DNA of 13,400 bases, taken from Bacteroidota bacterium (GTDB lineage Bacteria; Bacteroidota; Bacteroidia; Bacteroidales; UBA932). Positions within the stretch are counted from its first letter, which is position 1. Each line of letters opens with the position of its first letter. A program made the position numbers and the translations under genes. Shown here piece after piece: positions 7,537 through 13,400 of the stretch. Location of the stretch: NCBI GenBank assembly GCA_017860395.1, contig JAGDMC010000015.1, positions 1-13,400 of the forward strand, given 5' to 3'. Below the pieces are notes generated by a model. It ran no database searches, was not told the origin of the DNA, and was given only the letters and a program-made list of their open reading frames with translations.

Positions 7537-8703
7537 ATGGTTTCTATTATTACGGCTATTGTATCATTATTGATCCTCTCTTTATTTGCAGCTCTGGAAA
7601 TCTCTTTTCTGGCCTGCAACAGATTAAAAATAGAGCTCGACTTAAAACAGGAGAGACACTATGCCCATATTATTGAAATTCTGCTCGAAAACAGCACGCA
7701 ATTTTTAAATTCACTTAAAATAGCTTACGCATTCTTTTTGGTGCTTTTAGGAGTATCAATTGTAAACATATTTTCTCCTCTGATAACTGAATATATTACA
7801 GATTCGCTTTTTGGAATAATAGTCATTGAGATTTTTCTTATCGTATTTCTGGCCGTGGGTCCGGCCAATCTTCTTCCTAAACGGTTTTCCGTTAAAAACC
7901 CAAATCTGGTACTTGAAAAGTTTTACTGGCTTGCATATGCTGTGTATAATACGATATCTCCTTTTATGAAAAAGAGAGAAATCTCCCAATCTGTTATCCC
8001 GCCGGGAGAACCTGAAACATCGGCAGATATTGAAATAATCCAGAATGCACTTAATTTTTCCGAAGTTTTGCTTAAAGAGTGTATGATTCCAAGAACGGAA
8101 ATATGTGCGATTTCCAGGGATGCTGCACTGGAAGAGGTTATATCGCTGTTTGCCGAGTCTAATTATTCCCGAATTCCCGTTTTTGCCGGAAGCGTAGACA
8201 GGATAGTAGGCTATATACACTCAAAAGACCTGTTTGCCGGAGGCAAAACTGTTTCTGAACTCATACGCCCTGTCGATTTTGTAACCGAGGATATGAACGC
8301 AAATGCCCTTTTGGCGATGCTTACAAAAAGCAAGCGGTCGCTTGCGGTTGTTCTGGACGAATACGGCGGAACAGCCGGGATAGTTACCCTTGAGGATCTT
8401 ATTGAGGAAATTTTCGGAGAAATATCGGATGAGCTTGACAAAGAAGAACTTTCGGAAAAAAGGATTTCAGACAATGAATTTATCTTTTCAGCGCGAAAAG
8501 AGATAAAATATCTAAATAAAGCATACGACCTTAACCTTCCCGAATCAGAAGATTACGAAACTCTGGGCGGGTTAATAACTTACCTTCACGAAAACATCCC
8601 CGGAGAAGGAGAAGTGCTTGCTTTTAACAATTTTTCTTTCAAAATACTCAAAACTGCTTCAAACCGGGTAGAGACAGTGAGTTTGAAAGTAGAAGACGAA
8701 TAA
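7537..8703 (+). CDS. CNNM/CorC-type membrane protein with CBS pair (hemolysin-like)
   Basis: The 388 residues have the CNNM/CorC architecture. An N-terminal DUF21 transmembrane domain (about 1-140) has membrane segments near 3-24, 58-80 and 92-113. A CBS pair follows at about 180-300, entered by LKECMIPRTEI and including YSRIPVFAGSVDRIVGYIHS and VVLDEYGGTAGIVTLEDLIEEIFGEI. A CorC_HlyC domain sits at about 310-385. Members are linked to Mg2+ transport or efflux. Bacteroidota relatives include GldE, known from gliding motility. It is oddly short in the linker between membrane and CBS domains. In the membrane domain three usually polar motifs are altered: FSGxE is FAALE (17-21), GNN is YAF (64-66) and GExLPK is ANLLPK (110-115). 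The regulatory half is well kept while transport may be lost. The old name hemolysin should not be taken literally. Confidence 0.9.
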   Translation: MVSIITAIVSLLILSLFAALEISFLACNRLKIELDLKQERHYAHIIEILLENSTQFLNSLKIAYAFFLVLLGVSIVNIFSPLITEYITDSLFGIIVIEIFLIVFLAVGPANLLPKRFSVKNPNLVLEKFYWLAYAVYNTISPFMKKREISQSVIPPGEPETSADIEIIQNALNFSEVLLKECMIPRTEICAISRDAALEEVISLFAESNYSRIPVFAGSVDRIVGYIHSKDLFAGGKTVSELIRPVDFVTEDMNANALLAMLTKSKRSLAVVLDEYGGTAGIVTLEDLIEEIFGEISDELDKEELSEKRISDNEFIFSARKEIKYLNKAYDLNLPESEDYETLGGLITYLHENIPGEGEVLAFNNFSFKILKTASNRVETVSLKVEDE

Positions 8704-8728
8704 TAGATATCATAAATAAAAAAATTAC

Positions 8729-8736
8729 TATCTTCG
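8729..8736 (+). promoter_or_regulatory. Putative -7 box before the prolyl isomerase gene
   Basis: TATCTTCG matches TAnnTTTG at all but one position and is followed by CGCC. No TTTG is seen at the -33 position. A start near 8740 would give a leader of about 33 bases, A-rich just before the ATG at 8773, as is usual where Shine-Dalgarno sites are absent. This 69-base gap is the largest in the rightward block, so the isomerase gene may have its own promoter. Confidence 0.45.
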
Positions 8737-8772
8737 CGCCTTACAAGGAAATAACTTAAAACTTTATAAAAA

Positions 8773-10872
8773 ATGGCAGTTCTCGAGAATATCCGAGTTA
8801 AAATGGGTGCCTTTATAACGATTATCATCGGTATCGCACTTTTATCATTTATTGTTGACGCAGACACGTTACAATCGGCAGTCTCCATGTTCTCGTCCAA
8901 ATATGATGTTGGAGAGATGAAGGGAGAGGCAATCTCTTATAAGGATTATCAAAAAAAGATTGACTATTTTACTCAAATCCACCAAATGGCAACCGGTTCG
9001 TCAAATGTTGACGAGCAGACGCAGGAGATGATTAATCAGGGAGCATGGCAGGACATTCTTACCGAGAAAGTCCTTATCCCTACAATCAAGGATGCAGGGC
9101 TCGACGTTGGAGAAGAGGAAATGTTTGATTTAAGCCAGGGAACACAAATTTCTCCGGTTCTCACAAGAGAGCAGGCTTTTTTGGGTGCAGACGGCCAGTT
9201 CGACAGAAATAAGCTTGTTGAATTCATTAAGGCTATCCCAACTGACGAGAGCGGCAAACTGGCAACATACTGGAACTATTTGGAAAACACAATGATGAAC
9301 GACCAGATGTTCTCAAAATATGTTTCATTGCTTGCAAAGAGCAGCGTTATGAATCCGGTTGAGCTCAGAAGAACAATTGAAAACAACAATATTACTTCCG
9401 ATGTTTCATTCGTTATGCAGCCATACGGTTATCAGGTTGATACCACAGTAGCTGTCTCTAAACAGGAGATTAAGGATTATTACAACAAGCGCAAGCAGAA
9501 CTTTGAACAAAAGGCCAGCAGGGATATAGAATATGTTGTTTTTGAAGTTCAGCCTTCACAGGAAGATATCAACCTTTCAAAAGGCGATATTGAAAAAGTA
9601 TATAACGAGTTTACCACAACTGGCAATCTGAAATCTTTCCTTGCAAAGAATTCTGAAAAGCAACTCAACCCGTATTACTTCAAAAAGGGCGAACTGGCTT
9701 CAATTTCTCCGGTACTGGACAGTTTTGCATTCGGGGCAACTCCGGCTGTAGTTCTTCCGGTTTACCAGGAAGGAAATATATTCAGGGCAGCAAGAATCAG
9801 TTCGGTTAAGAATATTCCGGACTCAGTATATGTTGAACACATTCTTCTTGACGGCAGAGACAAGGCGGTTGCTCAGGCAAAAGCCGACTCTCTTATTAAA
9901 CTTCTTGAGGGAGGAGCAAGCTTCACAGAACTCGCAGCAGCGAATTCCCTTGATAAAAACCCTAATGTTGCTCCCGGCGAACTTGGCTGGATGACACAAA
10001 ACTATATGATTCCGGGTTTTGACACATGTTTTGTTGCAGCTCCAAACAAGCTGATGAAACTTGAGACTCAATACGGGCTTCATATTGTTAAAATCAAAGA
10101 GAAGACCGCTCCTGTTAAAAAAGTTCAGCTTGCCATACTTGAAAAGAGTGCTGTTGCCGGAAAAGAGACTTTCCAAAAGTATTATTCACAGGCAAACGAT
10201 GTAGCTTCAAAATCGGCAGGAAAACTTGATAAATTCAGAGCCGTTATAAAAGAGATGAATCTCGTTCCGATCCCTGCAATGGGAATTGAAGAGGGAGCAA
10301 AAACTGTTGCGACATACAAAAACGCAAGAGAACTCAGCAAATGGGTTTATGGAGCTAAGAAGGACGAAGTGTCACAGATTATTTCCATAGACAACAAATA
10401 CTTCTTTGTTGCAACCGTAACTGCAATCCGCGAAGAAGGAATTCCATCGCTTGCTTCAATGGAAAGTACTATTACTACTATCCTTAAGAGAGAAAAATCT
10501 AACGAAAAGATGCTTGCCAAAGTTAAGGAAGAGGTAAAAGGAATGGCCAACATCGAAGAAATTGCTGCCAAACTTGGAACAACAGTAAACAAACAAAGCG
10601 GTATCTCTTTCGGAGCAATAGGATCGCAGTCGTTTGACCCGATATTTATCGGTTCTGTTGCAGGTGCCAAAGAGAACACTCTCACCGGCCCGGTTAAAGG
10701 CAATGTTGGTATCTATATTTTCAACGTAGACGCAAGACAAACCGGAGCTTTCTTCACAGAAAACGATGCAAAAGCAAAGGCAAGTCAAATGTTTTCTTAC
10801 CAGCTTCAGCTTCTTCAGGGAGTTTTTGAGAAGGGTGGAGAAGTTAAGGACCACAGAGCAAGATTCTTTTAG
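8773..10872 (+). CDS. Membrane-anchored parvulin-type peptidyl-prolyl isomerase (PpiD/SurA-like)
   Basis: The protein catalyses cis-trans isomerisation of peptidyl-proline bonds and acts as a periplasmic folding factor for exported proteins. The 699 residues have a single N-terminal membrane anchor (about 12-28, GAFITIIIGIALLSF). Next comes an N-terminal chaperone domain related to SurA/PpiD N-domains (about 30-290, including an ELRRTIENNNITSDV segment). One clear parvulin domain spans about 350-445 (YVEHILL, GGASFTELA, GELGWM and YGLHIVKIKE). A second, degenerate parvulin-like part appears around 510-560 (SKWVYGAKKDEVSQI, FFVATVTAIREEGIPSL). It ends with a basic-aromatic DHRARFF tail that I recall from Bacteroidales homologues. 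Topology and size match PpiD (E. coli 623 residues) more than soluble SurA. It closes the rightward envelope block and is followed by a strong terminator. Confidence 0.93.
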   Translation: MAVLENIRVKMGAFITIIIGIALLSFIVDADTLQSAVSMFSSKYDVGEMKGEAISYKDYQKKIDYFTQIHQMATGSSNVDEQTQEMINQGAWQDILTEKVLIPTIKDAGLDVGEEEMFDLSQGTQISPVLTREQAFLGADGQFDRNKLVEFIKAIPTDESGKLATYWNYLENTMMNDQMFSKYVSLLAKSSVMNPVELRRTIENNNITSDVSFVMQPYGYQVDTTVAVSKQEIKDYYNKRKQNFEQKASRDIEYVVFEVQPSQEDINLSKGDIEKVYNEFTTTGNLKSFLAKNSEKQLNPYYFKKGELASISPVLDSFAFGATPAVVLPVYQEGNIFRAARISSVKNIPDSVYVEHILLDGRDKAVAQAKADSLIKLLEGGASFTELAAANSLDKNPNVAPGELGWMTQNYMIPGFDTCFVAAPNKLMKLETQYGLHIVKIKEKTAPVKKVQLAILEKSAVAGKETFQKYYSQANDVASKSAGKLDKFRAVIKEMNLVPIPAMGIEEGAKTVATYKNARELSKWVYGAKKDEVSQIISIDNKYFFVATVTAIREEGIPSLASMESTITTILKREKSNEKMLAKVKEEVKGMANIEEIAAKLGTTVNKQSGISFGAIGSQSFDPIFIGSVAGAKENTLTGPVKGNVGIYIFNVDARQTGAFFTENDAKAKASQMFSYQLQLLQGVFEKGGEVKDHRARFF

Positions 10873-10895
10873 CAGATAGTTGCTGAGCAATAAAT

Positions 10896-10936
10896 AAAAA
10901 GAGGGGCTGTCTAATAACTAGACAGCCCCTCTTTTT
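10896..10936. terminator. Bidirectional rho-independent terminator
   Basis: A perfect 18-bp stem pairs 10896-10913 with 10919-10936 around the 5-base loop ATAAC. The core is GC-rich (GAGGGGCTGTCTA) with A5 on the left and T5 on the right, so it reads as an intrinsic terminator on both strands. It sits between the ends of the prolyl isomerase gene (10872) and the convergent ychF (10955). Confidence 0.93.
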
Positions 10937-10954
10937 ATTGTTAATCTTCGGCGG

Positions 10955-12058
10955 CTAAACGTTAAAGCGGAAGTGCATGATATCTCCGTCCTGAACTACG
11001 TATTCTTTGCCTTCGACTCCGAGGCGGCCGGCTTCGCGGCATGCGGCTTCGGAACCGTATTTTACATAGTCTTCGTATTTAATGACCTCTGCACGTATGA
11101 ATCCCTTTTCGAAGTCGGTATGAATTACGGCCGCTGCCTGAGGTGCCTTTGCTCCTTTATGGAACGTCCAGGCTCTCACTTCCTGAATGCCCGCAGTAAA
11201 GTATGTTTCGAGGTTCAGAAGGGAATAAGCAGATTGAATTACTCTGGAAACGCCGGATGCCTCGAGACCAAGTTCCTGAAGAAACATCTCCCGCTCTTCG
11301 AAACTCTCAAGTTCTGCTATTTCTGATTCAATTTTAGCAGCAACAATCAATATCTCCGCCCCTTCGTCCTTAATTGCCTCTTTTACCATATCTACATAGG
11401 CATTTCCGTCCTTTGCAGCCCTTTCGTCTACATTGCAAACATAGAGAACAGGCTTGTCAGTTAAAAGAAAGAGCTCTCCGGCAAGCTTAATATCGTCGGC
11501 ATTGTCGAAAACAACGGTTCTGGCGCTCTTTCCCTGCTCAAGTATCTCTTTGTATTTAATAAGAATATTGTAGAGTCTTTTGGCCTCTTTATCGCCTCCT
11601 GTCTGTGCCTGTTTAGAAACCTTCTTCAGGCGGTTTTCAACAGTATCCAGGTCCTTTATCTGAAGTTCGGTGTCAATAATCTCTTTATCTCTTACCGGAT
11701 TAATGCTGCCATCTACGTGAACAATATTTGGATCGTCGAAACATCTGAGGACATGAATTATTGCATCAGTTTCGCGAATATTGGCAAGAAACTGGTTTCC
11801 AAGCCCTTCCCCTTTGCTGGCTCCTTTTACAAGCCCGGCGATATCCACAATTTCAACTGTTGCAGGAACAACCCTGTGCGGTTTTACCAGTTTCTCCAAC
11901 ACCTGAAGCCTTGCATCGGGAACTATTGTAGACCCGAAATTGGGCTCAATTGTACAAAACGGGAAGTTGGCAGACTGAGCCTTCCCCGAACTTATACAGT
12001 TAAAAAGGGTCGATTTTCCAACATTTGGAAGGCCTACTATTCCACACTTTAATGCCAT
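10955..12058 (-). CDS. ychF: YchF (OLA1-type) ATP-binding translation-associated GTPase-family protein
   Basis: YchF belongs to the Obg family but prefers ATP. It associates with ribosomes and is tied to stress responses. The 367 residues match the E. coli protein (363). Walker A/G1 is GLPNVGKST (9-17), G3 is DIAGLVKGA (72-80), and G4 is NVDE (209-212) in place of NKxD, which is the basis for loss of GTP specificity. A coiled-coil region lies at about 130-175 and a TGS domain at 284-367, including RAWTFHKGAKAPQAAAVIHTD and the conserved end DGDIMHFRFNV. The start at 12058 (MALKCGIVGLP) is the canonical one. It is a lone leftward gene, divergent from the nuclease-family gene and convergent with the isomerase gene, and probably monocistronic with its own promoter and terminator. 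The identification is very secure. Confidence 0.98.
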   Translation of the reverse strand: MALKCGIVGLPNVGKSTLFNCISSGKAQSANFPFCTIEPNFGSTIVPDARLQVLEKLVKPHRVVPATVEIVDIAGLVKGASKGEGLGNQFLANIRETDAIIHVLRCFDDPNIVHVDGSINPVRDKEIIDTELQIKDLDTVENRLKKVSKQAQTGGDKEAKRLYNILIKYKEILEQGKSARTVVFDNADDIKLAGELFLLTDKPVLYVCNVDERAAKDGNAYVDMVKEAIKDEGAEILIVAAKIESEIAELESFEEREMFLQELGLEASGVSRVIQSAYSLLNLETYFTAGIQEVRAWTFHKGAKAPQAAAVIHTDFEKGFIRAEVIKYEDYVKYGSEAACREAGRLGVEGKEYVVQDGDIMHFRFNV

Positions 12059-12085
12059 TTTTCTATTTTTTATTATTTGAGGGGG

Positions 12086-12093
12086 CGAAATTA
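12086..12093 (-). promoter_or_regulatory. Putative -7 box of ychF
   Basis: Read on the minus strand this is TAATTTCG, one mismatch from TAnnTTTG, followed by CCCCC. The upstream -33 match is poor (TTAG about 20 bases away). Transcription would start near 12081, giving an A-rich leader of about 23 bases before the ATG at 12058. It resembles the box before the isomerase gene (TATCTTCG then CGCC). Confidence 0.45.
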
Positions 12094-12186
12094 GTCAAAT
12101 TTTACAATAAAATCTAAAATGAGATAAAACAAATTAATAATCAGATATTTATTGAATACGCAAACAGTGTCGGAAGCCGGAATTTT

Positions 12187-12194
12187 TATATTTG
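12187..12194 (+). promoter_or_regulatory. -7 box immediately before the nuclease-family gene
   Basis: TATATTTG is an exact match to TAnnTTTG, only 3 bases before the ATG at 12198, and the predicted start of transcription falls on or beside that ATG. No TTTG is visible at the -33 position. Either the mRNA is leaderless or translation starts at the in-frame ATG at 12273 with a 75-base leader. Confidence 0.5.
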
Positions 12195-12197
12195 ACT

Positions 12198-13325
12198 ATG
12201 AAATTACTACAAAATATCATACAAAAAACATGGGTAACATGTTTTCCGGGTATAAAAACGATTGCACCCGGCATGTTTGTATGTATCCTCTTTTTTTCTG
12301 CACTTTTTTTGCTTTCGCCGAAAACGGCAGGAGCACAGGATTTCAAGATTGTATTCTGGAATCTGGAAAATTTTTTCGACACGAGAGACGACCCTCTTAC
12401 TTCCGATGACGAGTTTACCCCAATGGGGGAGAAACACTGGAGCCGAAAGAAATTCAACGAGAAGAGAAACGGACTGGCGAAAGCAATTCTTCTGCTGGCA
12501 GATGGGGAGCTGCCGTCGCTTATTGGAGTGGCCGAAGCGGAAAACAGGTATGTGCTCCGCCAGCTGACGGAAGCTACGGCGCTTTCGCCCGCGGGATATG
12601 GAATAATTCACAAAGATTCTCCGGATTCCAGAGGAATAGATGTGGCGCTTCTTTACAGAAAAGAGAGATTTTCTCCTTTAAAAACAGATTTTATCAATGT
12701 CCGGCTTCCCGATACAAGTATGAGAACAAGGCTGATATTATATACTAAGGGCGTTCTTGACAAGCTGGACACAATTCATGTTTTTGTAAATCACTGGCCA
12801 TCTAAATATGGCTCAGGAGTTTTGTCCGATTCAAGGAGAGAGGCGGCGGCCGGCTCCCTCAGGCGGTATTGCGATTCGCTGATTTTTAGGAATTCTAAAG
12901 CAAACATTCTGTTAATGGGAGATTTTAATGATTCTCCGGAGAGGTCAGCTGCATCCTCTTTTGCCGGGTTCACAAACCTTGCGGAAAACCTGCAGAGGAG
13001 AATTCTCCGGGGGAAAAATGACAATGAGACCAATGGAGCCATTGCGGGAACAACTTCTCCCTGCAAGAGAGTAAAGGGCAGCATCAGGTTTATGGGAGAG
13101 TGGGAGCTGATAGATCATTTTCTTGTCTCGTCAAATCTTATGGACCCTCTTGAGCCTATTTACTGCCTCCCGGAATCGATGGAGGTTTTTTCGCACACCT
13201 ATCTGCTTGAAAATGACAGGCAATATTTGGGTTTAACGCCAAGAAGAACATTTAAGGGGCCCAGGTATAACGGTGGAGTGAGCGACCATCTTCCTATAAT
13301 AATGACGATAAAAAAGGTTTGGTGA
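12198..13325 (+). CDS. Secreted endonuclease/exonuclease/phosphatase-family protein
   Basis: The 375 residues form an EEP-fold metal-dependent phosphoesterase, related to DNase I and exonuclease III. Catalytic motifs are in order: WNLENFFD (54-61), AEAEN with E113, SRGIDVALLY (144-153), VNHWPSK with N198/H199, GDFND (241-245) and DH (363-364). All key residues are present, so it should be active. The substrate (nucleic acid, nucleotide or a phospho-lipid/sugar) cannot be read from sequence. A signal peptide ends near TAGA/Q (46/47), placing it outside the cytoplasm. The n-region is unusually long from the ATG at 12198. The in-frame ATG at 12273 would give a compact signal peptide (MFVCILFFSALF). 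A TTG at 12192 also opens the frame but lies within the -7 box. It is divergent from ychF and 20 bases upstream of ksgA. Confidence 0.88.
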   Translation: MKLLQNIIQKTWVTCFPGIKTIAPGMFVCILFFSALFLLSPKTAGAQDFKIVFWNLENFFDTRDDPLTSDDEFTPMGEKHWSRKKFNEKRNGLAKAILLLADGELPSLIGVAEAENRYVLRQLTEATALSPAGYGIIHKDSPDSRGIDVALLYRKERFSPLKTDFINVRLPDTSMRTRLILYTKGVLDKLDTIHVFVNHWPSKYGSGVLSDSRREAAAGSLRRYCDSLIFRNSKANILLMGDFNDSPERSAASSFAGFTNLAENLQRRILRGKNDNETNGAIAGTTSPCKRVKGSIRFMGEWELIDHFLVSSNLMDPLEPIYCLPESMEVFSHTYLLENDRQYLGLTPRRTFKGPRYNGGVSDHLPIIMTIKKVW

Positions 13326-13333
13326 AATTTATA

Positions 13334-13341
13334 TACCTTTG
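13334..13341 (+). promoter_or_regulatory. -7 box immediately before ksgA
   Basis: TACCTTTG matches TAnnTTTG exactly and ends 4 bases before the ATG at 13346, so the transcript would be leaderless or nearly so. The only TTTG nearby (13318-13321) is just 12 bases upstream, too close for a -33 element. The box may be decayed or supported by other sequence. Confidence 0.45.
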
Positions 13342-13345
13342 CCGC

Positions 13346-13400
13346 ATGTATGTAAAACCAAAAAAGTCTCTGGGACAGCATTTTCTTAAAGATGAGAAAA
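13346..13400 (+). CDS. rsmA: 16S rRNA (adenine1518/1519-N6) dimethyltransferase, N-terminus only
   Basis: This gene is also known as ksgA. RsmA dimethylates two adjacent adenines near the 3' end of 16S rRNA during 30S subunit maturation. Only 18 codons are in the window, but they read MYVKPKKSLGQHFLKDEK. The KKSLGQHFLKD block is the hallmark N-terminal motif of the family, just before the SAM-binding fold. The ATG at 13346 is the natural start, since the overlapping ATG at 13350 hits a stop at once. The gene runs off the right edge and is not broken as far as can be seen. Confidence 0.9.
   Translation, partial: MYVKPKKSLGQHFLKDEK

Noticed and set aside
7756..8220. Leftward 154-codon open frame opposite the CNNM gene
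   Set aside because: The composition is odd (many Arg, Tyr, Asn), no motif is visible, and it is fully antisense to a conserved domain protein.
10347..10890. Leftward open frames opposite the 3' end of the isomerase gene
   Set aside because: They are antisense to a conserved gene and have no recognisable domain or promoter.
10880..10890. Near-palindrome TTGCTGAGCAA just after the isomerase gene
   Set aside because: The single-base centre cannot form a hairpin loop, and the strong terminator just downstream explains the region.
10973..12052. Rightward open frames of 111-117 codons opposite ychF
   Set aside because: ychF is unmistakable on the minus strand, and these frames have Cys/Phe-rich nonsense-like sequence.
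12262..12611. Overlapping open frames on both strands in the 5' part of the nuclease-family gene
   Set aside because: The EEP catalytic motifs fix the true frame, and the others lack motifs.
12993..13010. Palindrome GGAGAATTCTCC and nearby CTCCGGAG within the nuclease-family gene
   Set aside because: They are short palindromes in coding sequence with no repeated spacing or promoter context, so probably chance.
1..13400. CRISPR arrays, tRNA genes, insertion sequences, integrase or phage signatures
   Set aside because: I saw no regularly spaced direct repeats, no tRNA-like cloverleaf, no transposase or integrase motifs, and no abrupt change in base composition.

Overview
This window looks like a chromosomal housekeeping region of a Bacteroidota bacterium, most likely a Bacteroidales member. 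The evidence is the gene families themselves, the absence of clear Shine-Dalgarno sites, and repeated matches to the Bacteroidota promoter -7 box TAnnTTTG just before genes. I see no rRNA, tRNA, CRISPR array, insertion sequence, phage gene or other sign of mobile DNA. Gene density is high, and no gene-free stretch exceeds 190 bases.

Layout: bases 1-190 are an AT-rich leader with a promoter. A rightward block of seven genes follows. It holds mfd (transcription-repair coupling factor), coaX (type III pantothenate kinase), a predicted outer-membrane beta-barrel protein of unknown function, a secreted TPR-type protein of unknown function, an LptC-like lipoprotein (LPS transport), a CNNM/CorC-type membrane protein with CBS domains, and a large membrane-anchored parvulin-type prolyl isomerase (PpiD/SurA-like). 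A strong symmetrical terminator sits at 10896-10936 and serves both this block and the convergent, leftward ychF. Divergent from ychF is a secreted endonuclease/exonuclease/phosphatase-family protein. The first 18 codons of rsmA/ksgA (16S rRNA dimethyltransferase) lie at the right edge.

How they fit together: coaX, the outer-membrane protein, the TPR protein, lptC and the CNNM gene are packed with overlaps or gaps of 1-25 bases, so they are probably co-transcribed. Apart from coaX, the block has an envelope theme: a predicted barrel, a periplasmic TPR protein, an LPS-bridge component, an inner-membrane protein and an envelope folding catalyst. The barrel and TPR proteins have no known function that I can name and are the best candidates for an undescribed envelope activity.

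The most notable non-gene signals are -7 boxes so close to start codons that several mRNAs should have almost no 5' leader. Others are a 10-bp inverted repeat around the mfd -33 element and the loss of the three conserved polar motifs in the transmembrane domain of the CNNM protein. Overall this is mostly an ordinary core-genome region, and I did not find a clearly new defence, mobile or biosynthetic system.
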